This document shows, in pieces, positions 11,134 to 20,500 of a DNA stretch of 64,000 nucleotides (the stretch's first letter is position 1; the number at the start of each line of letters is the position of its first letter). The DNA comes from Formosimonas limnophila (GTDB taxonomy: Bacteria > Pseudomonadota > Gammaproteobacteria > Burkholderiales > Burkholderiaceae), in contig NZ_BMZG01000005.1 in NCBI RefSeq assembly GCF_014652675.1, positions 1 through 64,000 of the forward strand, written 5' to 3'. The translations under genes were made by a program, and so were the position numbers. The notes below the pieces were generated by a model. It was not told the DNA's origin and ran no database searches. It worked only from the letters and a program-made list of their open reading frames with translations.

Positions 11134-11784
11134 ATGTGGATTTCTTACCTTCTCCAACTCATCGTTCGCCTGCTCATCGGCGCGTATCCACGCTGGATAG
11201 GTTGTAAACCCAGCACCAAACAGCGTATTTATTTTGCCAATCACACCAGTCACATTGATACCGTGGCGATTTGGGCAGCACTACCGCCTGATTTACAAAA
11301 AACCACGCACCCTGTGGCAGCGTTTGATTATTGGGGTAAATCCAAGTGGAAGCACTACATCGTCACGCGCGGACTCAACGCGATTTTTATCAAACGCGCC
11401 AAAGAAGACCGCACGGAGGACGATCCACTCCAGCCTTTGTACGACACACTGACGGCAGGCGACTCTCTAATTATTTTCCCAGAAGGCACACGCAATAAAG
11501 AAGACTTGCCGTTGCCTTTCAAATCAGGGATTTATCACCTCGCACTACGTCACCCAGATGTCGAACTCATTCCCGTTTACCTCGAAAATCTCAACCGCAT
11601 CATGCCAAAAGGTGAGTTTTGGCCTGTGCCATTGGTCTGCACCGCCCGCTTTGGCAAACCCATACAGCTACTTGAGAATGAAGGCAAAGACGCCTTTCTC
11701 GCACGCGCACGACAAGCTGTGATTGACAGCCGTGCGAACTATCAACAAGACACGAAACCCACACAAACAAAGGCGGCAGTATGA
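11134..11784 (+). CDS. PlsC-type lysophospholipid acyltransferase
   Basis: A 216-residue membrane-associated acyltransferase, predicted to acylate lysophosphatidic acid or a related lysolipid. It has the HX4D catalytic motif in NHTSHIDT (about residues 33-40) and the FPEGTRNKED motif (about 114-123), both standard for the PlsC family. An N-terminal hydrophobic stretch likely anchors it. The stop overlaps the start of the next gene (ATGA), a CdsA-like protein. The pair looks like an accessory phospholipid module rather than the main plsC/cdsA genes, which usually sit elsewhere. Confidence 0.85.
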   Translation: MWISYLLQLIVRLLIGAYPRWIGCKPSTKQRIYFANHTSHIDTVAIWAALPPDLQKTTHPVAAFDYWGKSKWKHYIVTRGLNAIFIKRAKEDRTEDDPLQPLYDTLTAGDSLIIFPEGTRNKEDLPLPFKSGIYHLALRHPDVELIPVYLENLNRIMPKGEFWPVPLVCTARFGKPIQLLENEGKDAFLARARQAVIDSRANYQQDTKPTQTKAAV

Positions 11785-12761
11785 ACTGGATGGATTGGGA
11801 TGATTATGAGCGTTTTTGGATTGCACTCATTGGTATGGTGCTGCTGGTCGGTATAGCGCACATTGTGGTTTATGTATTGCTGAACAAAGCCACGGCCAAT
11901 TCACTCAAAGTGCGTCGTGCGTTTTTGTTGCGCTGTCAGCGTCATCTGAGTGCATTTTGGTGGGTGTTTTTGGTATCGGCGCTGGTCAGTGTGTTTGGCA
12001 TCACGGGCGCTCTGATTGTCTGTGCTGTGATTTCGTTTCTGGGATTGCGCGAATTCGTCACACTCTCGCCTGTGAAAATCGGTGACCACCGTGCGTTGTC
12101 ATTCGCCTTTTTTGTCTTTTTGCCGTTACAGTACGTGCTGATTGCTTTTTCGGAGTTCGGCTTTTTCACGGTGCTGATTCCCGTGTATGCGTTTTTGCTC
12201 TTACCGATTTTTTCAATCGTTCGCCAAGACACCGAAAAATTTCTTTCGCGCAAAGCATCATTACAATGGGGCTTAATGATTGCTGTGTATTGTTTGAGCC
12301 ATACTGTCGCGATTTTGCAAATCGCGGCGCTGGACAAATATTCGCCTCATGAAAAAACACTATTTCTGCTGTTTTTCCTCGTCTTAGTCCGCTGTGCCAT
12401 GCTTTGGCAACACATCGCCGACTACCTCATGCGCAACCGCGTGAACCGAATTGCCCACGAAATCCACAGCCGTATGACGTGGAATGGACTACTCATCAGC
12501 GCCATCGCCAACGCCCTCATTGCGGCTGCGTTTGTCTGGATTACACCATTTACGGTTTGGCAAGCAGCGATTGCTGGCAGCTTGATTTCTGTTTCATCGG
12601 TTTTTGGTCGTTTGGTAATGAGGGGCATCACACGCAGTTTGGGCGTGCGTGACTGGGCTGACTTAACAGGTGGACAACAGGGTGTATTAGACCGACTCGA
12701 TGCTATTTTATACGCAGCACCTGTGCTCTTTCACTATACGTTGTTTGTCACAACGCGTTGA
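11781..12761 (+). CDS. CdsA-like phosphatidate cytidylyltransferase family membrane protein
   Basis: A 326-residue polytopic membrane protein with about eight hydrophobic segments. The C-terminal block GVRDWADLTGGQQGVLDRLD corresponds to the CdsA signature. Canonical CdsA enzymes have KD and HGG before the DRxD aspartates; here RD and QQG take their place while DRLD is kept. This suggests a diverged paralogue in the YnbB-like group, which is usually found with a PlsC-like partner as here. It overlaps that partner by 4 nt. Activity on CTP and phosphatidate is inferred from family only. Confidence 0.75.
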   Translation: MNWMDWDDYERFWIALIGMVLLVGIAHIVVYVLLNKATANSLKVRRAFLLRCQRHLSAFWWVFLVSALVSVFGITGALIVCAVISFLGLREFVTLSPVKIGDHRALSFAFFVFLPLQYVLIAFSEFGFFTVLIPVYAFLLLPIFSIVRQDTEKFLSRKASLQWGLMIAVYCLSHTVAILQIAALDKYSPHEKTLFLLFFLVLVRCAMLWQHIADYLMRNRVNRIAHEIHSRMTWNGLLISAIANALIAAAFVWITPFTVWQAAIAGSLISVSSVFGRLVMRGITRSLGVRDWADLTGGQQGVLDRLDAILYAAPVLFHYTLFVTTR

Positions 12762-12774
12762 GTGTTATCACCAC

Positions 12775-12806
12775 AAAAAAAGCCGCTCATCTCGAGCGGC
12801 TTTTTT
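12775..12806 (+). terminator. Bidirectional intrinsic terminator between the cdsA-like gene and recN
   Basis: GCCGCTC, 5-nt loop, GAGCGGC, flanked by A6 on the left and T6 on the right. The symmetric design can end the plus-strand lipid genes and the minus-strand recN transcript, which converge here. Confidence 0.9.
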
Positions 12807-12828
12807 AGGCACGGAGCCCATGAATGGA

Positions 12829-14475
12829 CTAAATCGCCAACATCTCACGTGCATGTGCTCGCGTGGTATCCGTCAATTCGACACCGCCGAGCATACGGGC
12901 AATTTCGTCGACACGCTCATCCGATTCAAGCACATCGATGTGAGAGGTCGTATGGCCTTTTTCACTGAGTTTTTTGACGCGCCAGTGGTGCTCACCCTGT
13001 GCGGCCACTTGGGGCAAATGGGTCACACACAAAACTTGGCGATTATGACCAAGTTGGCGCAGGAGCTGACCGACCACCTGCGCAACCGACCCACCAATGC
13101 CACTATCAACCTCATCAAAAATCAATGTTTGCACAGGATTGGCATGGCTGGTAATGACTGCAATGGCGAGCGAGATACGCGCCAACTCACCACCTGAAGC
13201 AACTTTAGCAAGCGGCTGCAGCGGCACACCCACATGAGCAGCCACCATGAACTCCACAGCGTCATTACCAGAGCTTGATGGCGTGACTGGTTTGATGTCC
13301 ACCGCGAATTGACCACCGGTCATATTGAGCGTTTGCATACTCTCGCTGACAAGCTGAGCGAGTTTTTTGGCAGCACGGGTTCTGGTGTCGGTGAGCTTTT
13401 TGGCCACAGTTTTGTACTGCTGCTCTGCGATTTTGCACTGCGCCTCAAGTACCTCTAAATCCATGCCATTTTGTAATCGCTCAAACTCAGCCTGTAGGGC
13501 TTGCCAATGGGCGGGCAATTCGTCTGAGGCGACTCGCAATTTTCGAGATAGGTTGTGCCACAATGTGACACGCTCATCAAGACTGGCGAAATCGTGCTCA
13601 TCATCAGAAGCACGTTGCACGTAATTGTTCAGGCCATGACCTGCTTCCTGCACATGAATGACCGCTGACTCAAGCAGCTCAATATACTCATTGATTCGTT
13701 CGTCAAAACCAACAATGTTGGTGAGCGTCTGAATCTGCTCACGCAACATGCTGGCAATGTCATGGTCATCGCCATCAAGCCTCTGGGCAACCTGACCACA
13801 ACCTTGGATAAGCTCTGCTGCGTTGGCCAGTCGCGCGTGCTGCGCGGATAACTCGTCCCACTCGTTTTCACGAGGGGATAATGCGTTGATGTCATCCAAT
13901 TGCCATGTGAGCTCTTCTAGTCGCTCGGTCATTTTGGCATTGTCGGTTTTGGCTAGTTCCAGTTGTGCTTTTGCGGTGTGCCATGTTTGATAGGCCTGTT
14001 TGACGGCGGCACGCTCGTTGGATAACTGCGCGTACTCATCGAGCAAATCGCGTTGCAAATTGGTTTTGAGGAGTTGTTGATGCGCGTGTTGGCCATGAAT
14101 GTGAATCAGGTATTCGCTCAACTCGCGCAATTGTGTGAGCGTGGCGGCGCTGCCATTGATAAAAGCACGACTTTTCCCCTCTTTATCGATGACCCGACGC
14201 AGCAGCAAGACGTCATCTTCTGTCTCAAAGGCTTGCTCGGCCAACCATGCTTTTATCGCAGGATTGAGGCCAAACTGGCCGCTGATTTCCGCTTTGTCCA
14301 TGCCTTGTGCGACCATGCCCGCATCCGCTCTATCACCGAGCAACAGACCAAGCGCATCAAGCAAAATCGACTTGCCAGCGCCTGTTTCACCGGTCAAAAC
14401 GGTAAAACCTTGACGGATGTCAAGGTCAAGGCGTTGCACAATAATGAAATGGCGTAGAGATAAATGTTGCAGCAT
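12829..14475 (-). CDS. recN: DNA repair protein RecN
   Basis: An SMC-like ATPase used in double-strand break repair. The product is about 548 residues from MLQHLSLRHFIIVQRLDLD. The Walker A GETGAGKSILLDALGLLLGD is near residue 29; long coiled-coil segments follow, and the C-terminal ABC signature and Walker B read VASGGELARISLA and LIFDEVDSGIGG. I chose the ATG at 14475; the longer frame to 14550 adds residues that overlap nadK. It starts 7 bp after the nadK stop, so the two are probably cotranscribed. Confidence 0.96.
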   Translation of the reverse strand: MLQHLSLRHFIIVQRLDLDIRQGFTVLTGETGAGKSILLDALGLLLGDRADAGMVAQGMDKAEISGQFGLNPAIKAWLAEQAFETEDDVLLLRRVIDKEGKSRAFINGSAATLTQLRELSEYLIHIHGQHAHQQLLKTNLQRDLLDEYAQLSNERAAVKQAYQTWHTAKAQLELAKTDNAKMTERLEELTWQLDDINALSPRENEWDELSAQHARLANAAELIQGCGQVAQRLDGDDHDIASMLREQIQTLTNIVGFDERINEYIELLESAVIHVQEAGHGLNNYVQRASDDEHDFASLDERVTLWHNLSRKLRVASDELPAHWQALQAEFERLQNGMDLEVLEAQCKIAEQQYKTVAKKLTDTRTRAAKKLAQLVSESMQTLNMTGGQFAVDIKPVTPSSSGNDAVEFMVAAHVGVPLQPLAKVASGGELARISLAIAVITSHANPVQTLIFDEVDSGIGGSVAQVVGQLLRQLGHNRQVLCVTHLPQVAAQGEHHWRVKKLSEKGHTTSHIDVLESDERVDEIARMLGGVELTDTTRAHAREMLAI

Positions 14476-14482
14476 AGTGACT

Positions 14483-15424
14483 TCAGACAGATTCGGTTGA
14501 GGGGCGCGCTGGGTTAAGGTTCCAGTTGAGTTTTTGGCGCAGCGTTGCATAGTAGTTATAAGACTTGGGGTGCCAAAACACGCTTTTATAAGGTGCTTGT
14601 GAAATACGAATCACGTCGCCCTGACGAACCTCTGCATACGAATGAACATCAAAATGCACAACGGCTCCGCGATTAGAAATCAGTTCAATATCAATCACTG
14701 AGTCGCTCGGCAAGACAATCGGGCGATTGGACAATGACTGTGGCGCGACAGGTACCAGTGTCACACCCGCTAACTGAGGATGCAAAATCGGCCCATTTGC
14801 CGCCAACGCGTAAGCTGTCGAGCCAGTCGGTGTGGCAATAATCAGCGCGTCGGCGCGTTGTGCATACATGAATTGTTCATTGACCGCGACATTTAACTCC
14901 AACATGCCATCTAAGCCGCTGCGCCCAACCACCACATCGTTGAGTGCGGTGCCTTCGTGAATCACTTCACCATGACGCAAAACTTGTGCATGCAGCAAAT
15001 CACGCTCTTCCACATCATAGGATTGATCGAGCAAAATTTCGCGCAATGCCGATGGCGCATGTTCCAAAGCAATGTCAGTGATAAAACCCAAATGCCCCTG
15101 ATTCACACCAATCAATGGCACATGATACGGCGCCACACGGCGAGCCACACCCAGCATGGTGCCATCGCCACCCACAGCAATCATGACATCGGCAGAGTTA
15201 CCAATGTCACGCAAAGAAACACTTGGGAATTGGGTCAATCCAAAATGTGCCGAGGTTTTTTCCTCAATCAACACCGCCTTACCCAGACCCAGCACCGACT
15301 GCACAATTTGCAACAGTGGCTCAGGTGAGGTGTCATTTTGCACACGGCCAGCCAACGCCACCGTGCGAATATCCATAGGCGCACGGCGCAAATCTTTAAC
15401 AGAAGTCGTGAGAAAATCATTCAT
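14483..15424 (-). CDS. nadK: NAD kinase
   Basis: It phosphorylates NAD+ to NADP+ in the cytoplasm. The protein has up to 313 residues. VGGDGTMLGVARR holds the GGDG catalytic motif, and GVNQGHLGFITD and ATPTGSTAYALAANGPI follow, all diagnostic of the family. Two starts are possible: 15424, with an AGG 9 nt upstream, or 15376 (MDIRTVALAG), which better matches the usual length of about 297. The gene leads a probable nadK-recN operon. A near-perfect hairpin (15520-15548) lies about 100 bp upstream. Confidence 0.95.
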   Translation of the reverse strand: MNDFLTTSVKDLRRAPMDIRTVALAGRVQNDTSPEPLLQIVQSVLGLGKAVLIEEKTSAHFGLTQFPSVSLRDIGNSADVMIAVGGDGTMLGVARRVAPYHVPLIGVNQGHLGFITDIALEHAPSALREILLDQSYDVEERDLLHAQVLRHGEVIHEGTALNDVVVGRSGLDGMLELNVAVNEQFMYAQRADALIIATPTGSTAYALAANGPILHPQLAGVTLVPVAPQSLSNRPIVLPSDSVIDIELISNRGAVVHFDVHSYAEVRQGDVIRISQAPYKSVFWHPKSYNYYATLRQKLNWNLNPARPSTESV

Positions 15425-15893
15425 GGTCAGTCGCCTAATGCTTTATTAATGTGGATTAAAACCCAGATTCACGCAGGGCTTCATGAATCCACCAATACGA
15501 GCGCATTGTACGCCAATGCAAAACGACGTGCCAGCGACACGTCGTTTTGGTGTTTTTCACAGCATTTTTTCAGCTGTCTGTTTTTTAAGCTTGCAGGCAA
15601 ATATGAAGCGAGTGAACACCAGAGGCATAAAAATGGCGAACAAACACGTATTAATGGCAAGTTTAACCTAAAACTTGAATATGCCGCTTGAAGTTTCTAA
15701 CTTAAACTGAATACACTTGCGGGAGGACGTCAAAGTGGCGGATTTTGAAGCACTTACTTTCATTTTAGTATTAAACTTCATTTGAAAATCAAATGTTCAA
15801 TTTAGCACTGAGCCCGCCATTCTACCAAACGGCTGTTGGCTGTGGTTTTTTGTTTCACGTTCATTGTCATTGTTAGACTGTGGCAATACTTCA
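15425..15893. other. 469-bp gene-poor region between nadK and pgmB
   Basis: No convincing protein gene. It contains one perfect 11-bp hairpin (15520-15548), a 6-bp ATTTGA/TCAAAT palindrome near 15780, and a 16-codon GTG frame at 15735-15785 preceded by GGGAGGA. It is AT-rich in its pgmB-proximal half. It could hold an RNA gene or a decayed gene; I cannot identify one. Confidence 0.5.
15520..15548. terminator. Perfect 11-bp hairpin, probable intrinsic terminator
   Basis: AAAACGACGTG, 7-nt loop, CACGTCGTTTT. The flanking A4/T4 allow it to act on either strand. On the minus strand it would terminate transcripts coming from pgmB, 345 bp upstream, before nadK begins. Confidence 0.65.
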
Positions 15894-16547
15894 TCAATCT
15901 TTGACAATAAACCGATTCACATCGAATTGATGCAAACCATCAATGACCGCGTCTGCGCGTGTGAGGACGCGCGCATCACCGATACCGATGGCATACATAC
16001 CAGCATTTTTGATTGATTGCACACCCGCCACAGCATCTTCCACACCGATGCACGCATTCGGCGATACACCAAGTTGTGCGGCGGCTTTGAGGAAAATCTC
16101 GGGGTCTGGCTTGCCATTGACGACAAGATTCGCGTCAACGACGGTGTCAAATAAATCACTGATGCCCAAACGCGCCAAAATAGCAGGGGCATTTTTACTG
16201 GCTGAAGCCAGCGCTGTCTTTAAACCCGCACCGCGCACAGATTCTAATGCTTCGCGTGCGCCCGGCAGCAAGTCAGCAGCACTCATGTCAGCGATGAGCT
16301 CAACGTACTCATCATTTTTTTGCGCGGCTTCTTTGTCTTTTTGCTCGTCCGTCAGTATCACGCCACCGTGCTGAAGAATCAAATTGAGTGAATCCATGCG
16401 GCCAACGCCTTTAAGTCGTTCGTTAAACTCATGATCAATATCGAAGCCCAAACGCTGGGCAAGCTTTTGCCATGCGATAAAGTGAAACTTCGCAGTGTCC
16501 GTGATGACACCGTCAAGGTCAAAAACAAATGCTTGAATTTGGCTCAT
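15894..16547 (-). CDS. pgmB: Beta-phosphoglucomutase
   Basis: A HAD-superfamily mutase that converts beta-glucose 1-phosphate to glucose 6-phosphate. The protein is 217 residues from MSQIQAFVFDLDGVITDTAK, with the nucleophile pair Asp10 and Asp12 in FDLDG. The ASASKNAPAIL segment and GVEDAVAGVQSIKNAGM are the later HAD motifs and match the beta-PGM group. The start at 16547 has AGAGAGAAG upstream. It lies 50 bp downstream of the GH65 phosphorylase, whose product (beta-glucose 1-phosphate) is its substrate. Confidence 0.93.
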   Translation of the reverse strand: MSQIQAFVFDLDGVITDTAKFHFIAWQKLAQRLGFDIDHEFNERLKGVGRMDSLNLILQHGGVILTDEQKDKEAAQKNDEYVELIADMSAADLLPGAREALESVRGAGLKTALASASKNAPAILARLGISDLFDTVVDANLVVNGKPDPEIFLKAAAQLGVSPNACIGVEDAVAGVQSIKNAGMYAIGIGDARVLTRADAVIDGLHQFDVNRFIVKD

Positions 16548-16597
16548 AGTCTTCTCTCTGTCTTTTAAATATGAATTGGTTGAGCAGATACTCAAAA

Positions 16598-18916
16598 TCA
16601 AATGGTGATGCTGCTAACTTGGCCTGCCACAATCGTCAAACTTTGCCCACGGTGACGCACCTCAAGTCTCGTACCGTCGAGCAAACTGTAATGTACTTGT
16701 TCTGATTCAACACGCACTTGCAGCAAGGCCTGTCCAATCCGTACGACAAATTGATAGTGCGTCCATTGTTTGGGTAAAAACGGGGCAAATTGAATCACAC
16801 CGCCGAAGCTGCGCAAACCCGCAAGACCGTAAACCACCGACATCCACGAACCTGCGAGGGCTGCGGCGTGTACGCCATGCTCTGTGTTGTGGTGCAAGTT
16901 GTCGATGTCCAAACGCGCTGTTTGCATGAAATAATCATAGGCTTTTTCGGTGTAACCCACATCAGCAGCCATGATGGAAAAAATGCACGAGGACAACGAT
17001 GAGTCATGGGTAGTGATGGCTTCGTAGTAATCGTAATTGCGTTTTTTTTCTTCGGCAGTAAACTCATGACCAAGCAACAGCAAAGCCAACACGACGTCAG
17101 GCTGCTTACAAACTTGATGACGGTAAATCACCAGTGGGTGATAGTGCAGCAACAACGGGTATTTATCACGTGGGGCGTTGGCGAAATCCCAAACGGGCTT
17201 ATCGAGGAAGGTGTCATCCTGTGCATGAATACCGCGTGTCTTATCGTAGGGCAAAATCATGTGATCTGCAGCGCGCTGCCATGTGGCGATTTCATCAGTG
17301 GTTAAGCCGATTTTCGTCGCAAGCTCAGCGTAAGCAGCGGGGTGCTCACTTTGTAACCACGTAGCTGTTTTCGCCGCGAACCGCAGGTGATGGCGCGCCA
17401 TGACGTTGGTGAATAAATTATTGTTGACGATGGCAGTGTATTCATCAGGCCCCGTGACCGTATAAATACCGAAGCGGCCATTCGCGTCAAACTGTCCCAA
17501 ATCTGGCCAAATGCGTGCGGTTTCAAAAACCACTTCCGCGCCCTGCTCCAATAAAAAGCTCTTGTCTCCCGTCACATCCGTGTACTGCGCGATTGAGTAA
17601 GCAATGTCCGCATTGATGTGATACTGCGCTGTACCTGCGGGAAAATACGATGAGCACTCAGGCCCAGTGATGGTGCGCCATGGATACAATGCGCCTTTTG
17701 GGTGCGCCATCTCCAGCGCACGTGTGCGCGCTGCGGGCAGCATGCTGGCTCGCGATTCGAGGAGCTTTCGAGCGATTTCGGGACGCGTGTGTAAGAAAAA
17801 TGGTAGCACGTAAATTTCGGTGTCCCAGAAGTAATGCCCATCATAGCCAGCACCCGTCACACCTTTGGCGGCAATATTGGTTTTGCCATCTCGCCCTGCG
17901 GATTGCAGTAAATGAAACTCTGAAAAGCGCATACCTTGTTGCAACGACTCGTCACCGCCAATTTCAACCGTCGCATTTCGCCAAAACTCGGCGAGATAAT
18001 CCGTTTGTTCGGCAAGTAAACCATCAAAGCCCAATGTTTGCGCGGTCATCAACGCACTTTTTGCACTGCTGAGGAGCCGGCTTTGCGCCGTGGTTTGCGT
18101 GCTGATGTAAGCGGCAAATTTGGTCACGGTGAACGCCTCACCTTGTACAACGTTTTGTGTGAAAGTATGCGTCGCCTGTTGCTCGCAGTGTTTCACCGTC
18201 GCCGCAACAGGCGCCTCATGCGCGACACTGCTGACCACAAACAAACCGCTGTGGTGTGTAGAGTGCGTATAAGCAGAGAAGTTTTCTGTCGTCTCAAATA
18301 CCACATAGTTCAGCCGCCCACCGAGCGATGCGCCAACACGCGGATCGTCCCCCGCTTTGAGCGTGCGTTCTTTGTTGCTGATGGTTGAGGTGATGGCAAT
18401 GACACCTGAAAAATTCAGCGGCGTCACGCTGTAACGCACTGCTAAAACGGCTTGATGGGTTTGACTGACCAACCGCTCAGAGCGCACGCGCACTTGCTGA
18501 CCTGTGGGCGAAGTCCATGTGAACTCACGCGTGAGCACGCCTGTCACAAAATCCAAGCGGCGCTGGTAATCCGACAGTTGGCCAGAGTTTGGATCAAACG
18601 CGACGCCATCGACCAAAAAACTCATGCCCGTAACATTAGGCACGCGGACAATGAACTGATTGGTCTTAGCAAACGCATAGGCCGACTCAGGGTAGACAAT
18701 CGGCTCGGATTCATAAAATCCGTTCAGAAATACATCGTTTTGCATCGTGCCTGCCCACACATCACCCTCGTCATGTGCGCCGCGCACGCCAATGTTGCCA
18801 TTGCCCAGTGTGAACAAGGTTTCATGCAAAGCGCCCATGGCGGAGTCAAACAGCGGCTCGGCAATTCCCCATGGCTCTACGGTAAGATGTTGTTCTTGTT
18901 TATGCTCTTGGGTCAT
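16598..18916 (-). CDS. GH65 family disaccharide phosphorylase, probably maltose phosphorylase
   Basis: An inverting phosphorylase that splits an alpha-glucosidic disaccharide with phosphate into glucose and beta-glucose 1-phosphate. It has 772 residues, the normal GH65 length. The central segment AGYDGHYFWDTEIYVLPFF lies in the (alpha/alpha)6 barrel. TGPDEYTAIVNNN holds the general-acid glutamate (about Glu492). GH65 also includes trehalose and kojibiose phosphorylases, so maltose is the likeliest but not the only possible substrate. It pairs with pgmB downstream. No sugar transporter or LacI-type regulator is nearby. Confidence 0.88.
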   Translation of the reverse strand: MTQEHKQEQHLTVEPWGIAEPLFDSAMGALHETLFTLGNGNIGVRGAHDEGDVWAGTMQNDVFLNGFYESEPIVYPESAYAFAKTNQFIVRVPNVTGMSFLVDGVAFDPNSGQLSDYQRRLDFVTGVLTREFTWTSPTGQQVRVRSERLVSQTHQAVLAVRYSVTPLNFSGVIAITSTISNKERTLKAGDDPRVGASLGGRLNYVVFETTENFSAYTHSTHHSGLFVVSSVAHEAPVAATVKHCEQQATHTFTQNVVQGEAFTVTKFAAYISTQTTAQSRLLSSAKSALMTAQTLGFDGLLAEQTDYLAEFWRNATVEIGGDESLQQGMRFSEFHLLQSAGRDGKTNIAAKGVTGAGYDGHYFWDTEIYVLPFFLHTRPEIARKLLESRASMLPAARTRALEMAHPKGALYPWRTITGPECSSYFPAGTAQYHINADIAYSIAQYTDVTGDKSFLLEQGAEVVFETARIWPDLGQFDANGRFGIYTVTGPDEYTAIVNNNLFTNVMARHHLRFAAKTATWLQSEHPAAYAELATKIGLTTDEIATWQRAADHMILPYDKTRGIHAQDDTFLDKPVWDFANAPRDKYPLLLHYHPLVIYRHQVCKQPDVVLALLLLGHEFTAEEKKRNYDYYEAITTHDSSLSSCIFSIMAADVGYTEKAYDYFMQTARLDIDNLHHNTEHGVHAAALAGSWMSVVYGLAGLRSFGGVIQFAPFLPKQWTHYQFVVRIGQALLQVRVESEQVHYSLLDGTRLEVRHRGQSLTIVAGQVSSITI

Positions 18917-19100
18917 ACCAGCTCTCTTAAAATATTGTTGTGATGGTTGTGGAGACGTACCGCGAGAACGGCGTGATAATTTTACAAAATTTGGCGATTT
19001 TACAATAATTATTTTTAAGCCGTAAGGCTATTATAGGGTTGAGTGAGCGCCATTTAGCGCACAGTCGTTTGTAAAATGCGCGATAAGAAGCCGCTATTTT

Positions 19101-20296
19101 TCAGCCCGAAAGCAATGCGCGAAACGCAGGCTCGGCTTGTGCGAAGTCATATCGCGCCAAAACATCAGCTCGCGCTTGGGCACGCAACTCGCTCATCGGC
19201 TCTCGCAAGCACAACACGACTTTTTCAGCAATATCCTGTGGATCAAAAAAATCCGCCAACAAGCCGTTTTCCCCATCTCGAATCACCTCCTCGACGGGCG
19301 ATGTGCGTGAACCGACGACCAAGCAACCCATCGCCATCGCTTCGAGCATAGACCACGACAAAACAAACGGATAGGTCAAATACGTGTGAACTCGTGAGAC
19401 TTGCAACACTTTTCGATACATGTCATAAGGGACCTGACCTAAGAAATGCGTGCGTGATGCATCAATACGAACCTCTTTGAGCATCTTCTCTCGAAAGTTG
19501 GCCGCATCACGGGGTTTACTTCCATAACTCACATCATCGCCACCAATGATGATGGTGTGGCAGTCAGGCAGTACTTTCTGAATGATCGACAATGCGCGCA
19601 TAAAGCTGTGAAAACCACGGTATGGCTCTAACTGCCGCGCCACATAAGTGATGATGGGCATACCTGCCCTCGCATGAAAACCATCTGGCAGAGTCAATTC
19701 AGCTTGAGCATCAGGATACAAAACACTCATATCGACTCCCTCGTGAATCACTTTGATTTTTGAATGAAAAATCTCAGGGTGTTGTTTCAACTGCCATTGC
19801 GTTGGCGTCACTGCGGCGTCGCAGTTTACAAGATTGAGGGCATGTAACGCATTCCATGTCTCTACCCGTGCACCCGCATTAAAGTCATCAGGGAACTCCG
19901 CATCAAAGTTCATATCAGCGCCCTGTGAGCGGTAATACCACTCACAAAAGTGTATCAAGCGTGCTTTAGGAAACACATTTTTCACATACAACGTCTCGCC
20001 CCAACCCGGGTGTGCAAAAATCACATCAGGCTCATAACCTTTTTGCTTGAGTTGTAACAATACACGGGAACGGCCTGCCCCCGCAGAACCGCTCGCTCCA
20101 TTTGAACCAAATAAGGGTGCGTATGTTCAACTTTAGCATCTCGGTGCAAGTCATAACGAATCCATTTGACTCCGTCAAGCCCTAATGCATTGCGATGCCC
20201 TACTCCAAAAACGTCCATATTAGAATCAGCCGCCCATTGTTTGGCGATTCGTCGAAATTGACCTGGGAAATTTTGATGAATGAGTAAGACGCGCAT
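19101..20296 (-). pseudogene. GT4-type glycosyltransferase, frameshifted
   Basis: Two overlapping frames together make one glycosyltransferase of about 398 residues. The first part, from 20296, reads MRVLLIHQNFPGQFRRIAK and ends in a wrong frame after RGQAVPVYCYNSS. The second continues LLQLKQKGYEPDVIFAHPGWGE through the donor-binding region PFVLSWSMLEAMAMGC. Adding one base near 20068-20073 (between GTT and CCCGTG on the minus strand) gives RGQAVARVLLQLKQK, which matches the family pattern. Either a real loss-of-function deletion or a sequencing error explains this. Family members act in polysaccharide or LPS synthesis; the acceptor here is unknown. Confidence 0.8.
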
Positions 20297-20500
20297 GTGG
20301 TAATCACAAAACAACAAAAGTTAATCAAAAATGATGCGCCATCATACACGAGCGACCTTTGATTGTCGCCAAACAAACTACAGCGATTTTCACCAAAAAA
20401 TCCTGTTTTCAGCCAAAAAACCGTGTATTCATCAATCAACTTTTGTTTTATGATGAGCCATAGATAATCAATATGGCCTACAGCCATCAGGAGACCAATC

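Noticed and set aside
15518-15540. Sigma-54-like TGGCAC...TTGC upstream of nadK on the minus strand
   Set aside because: The GG-to-GC spacing is one base too long, and the sequence is part of a perfect hairpin that explains it better.
15735-15785. 16-codon GTG frame after GGGAGGA
   Set aside because: Too short and without homologue or context; kept only as an observation, not as a gene.
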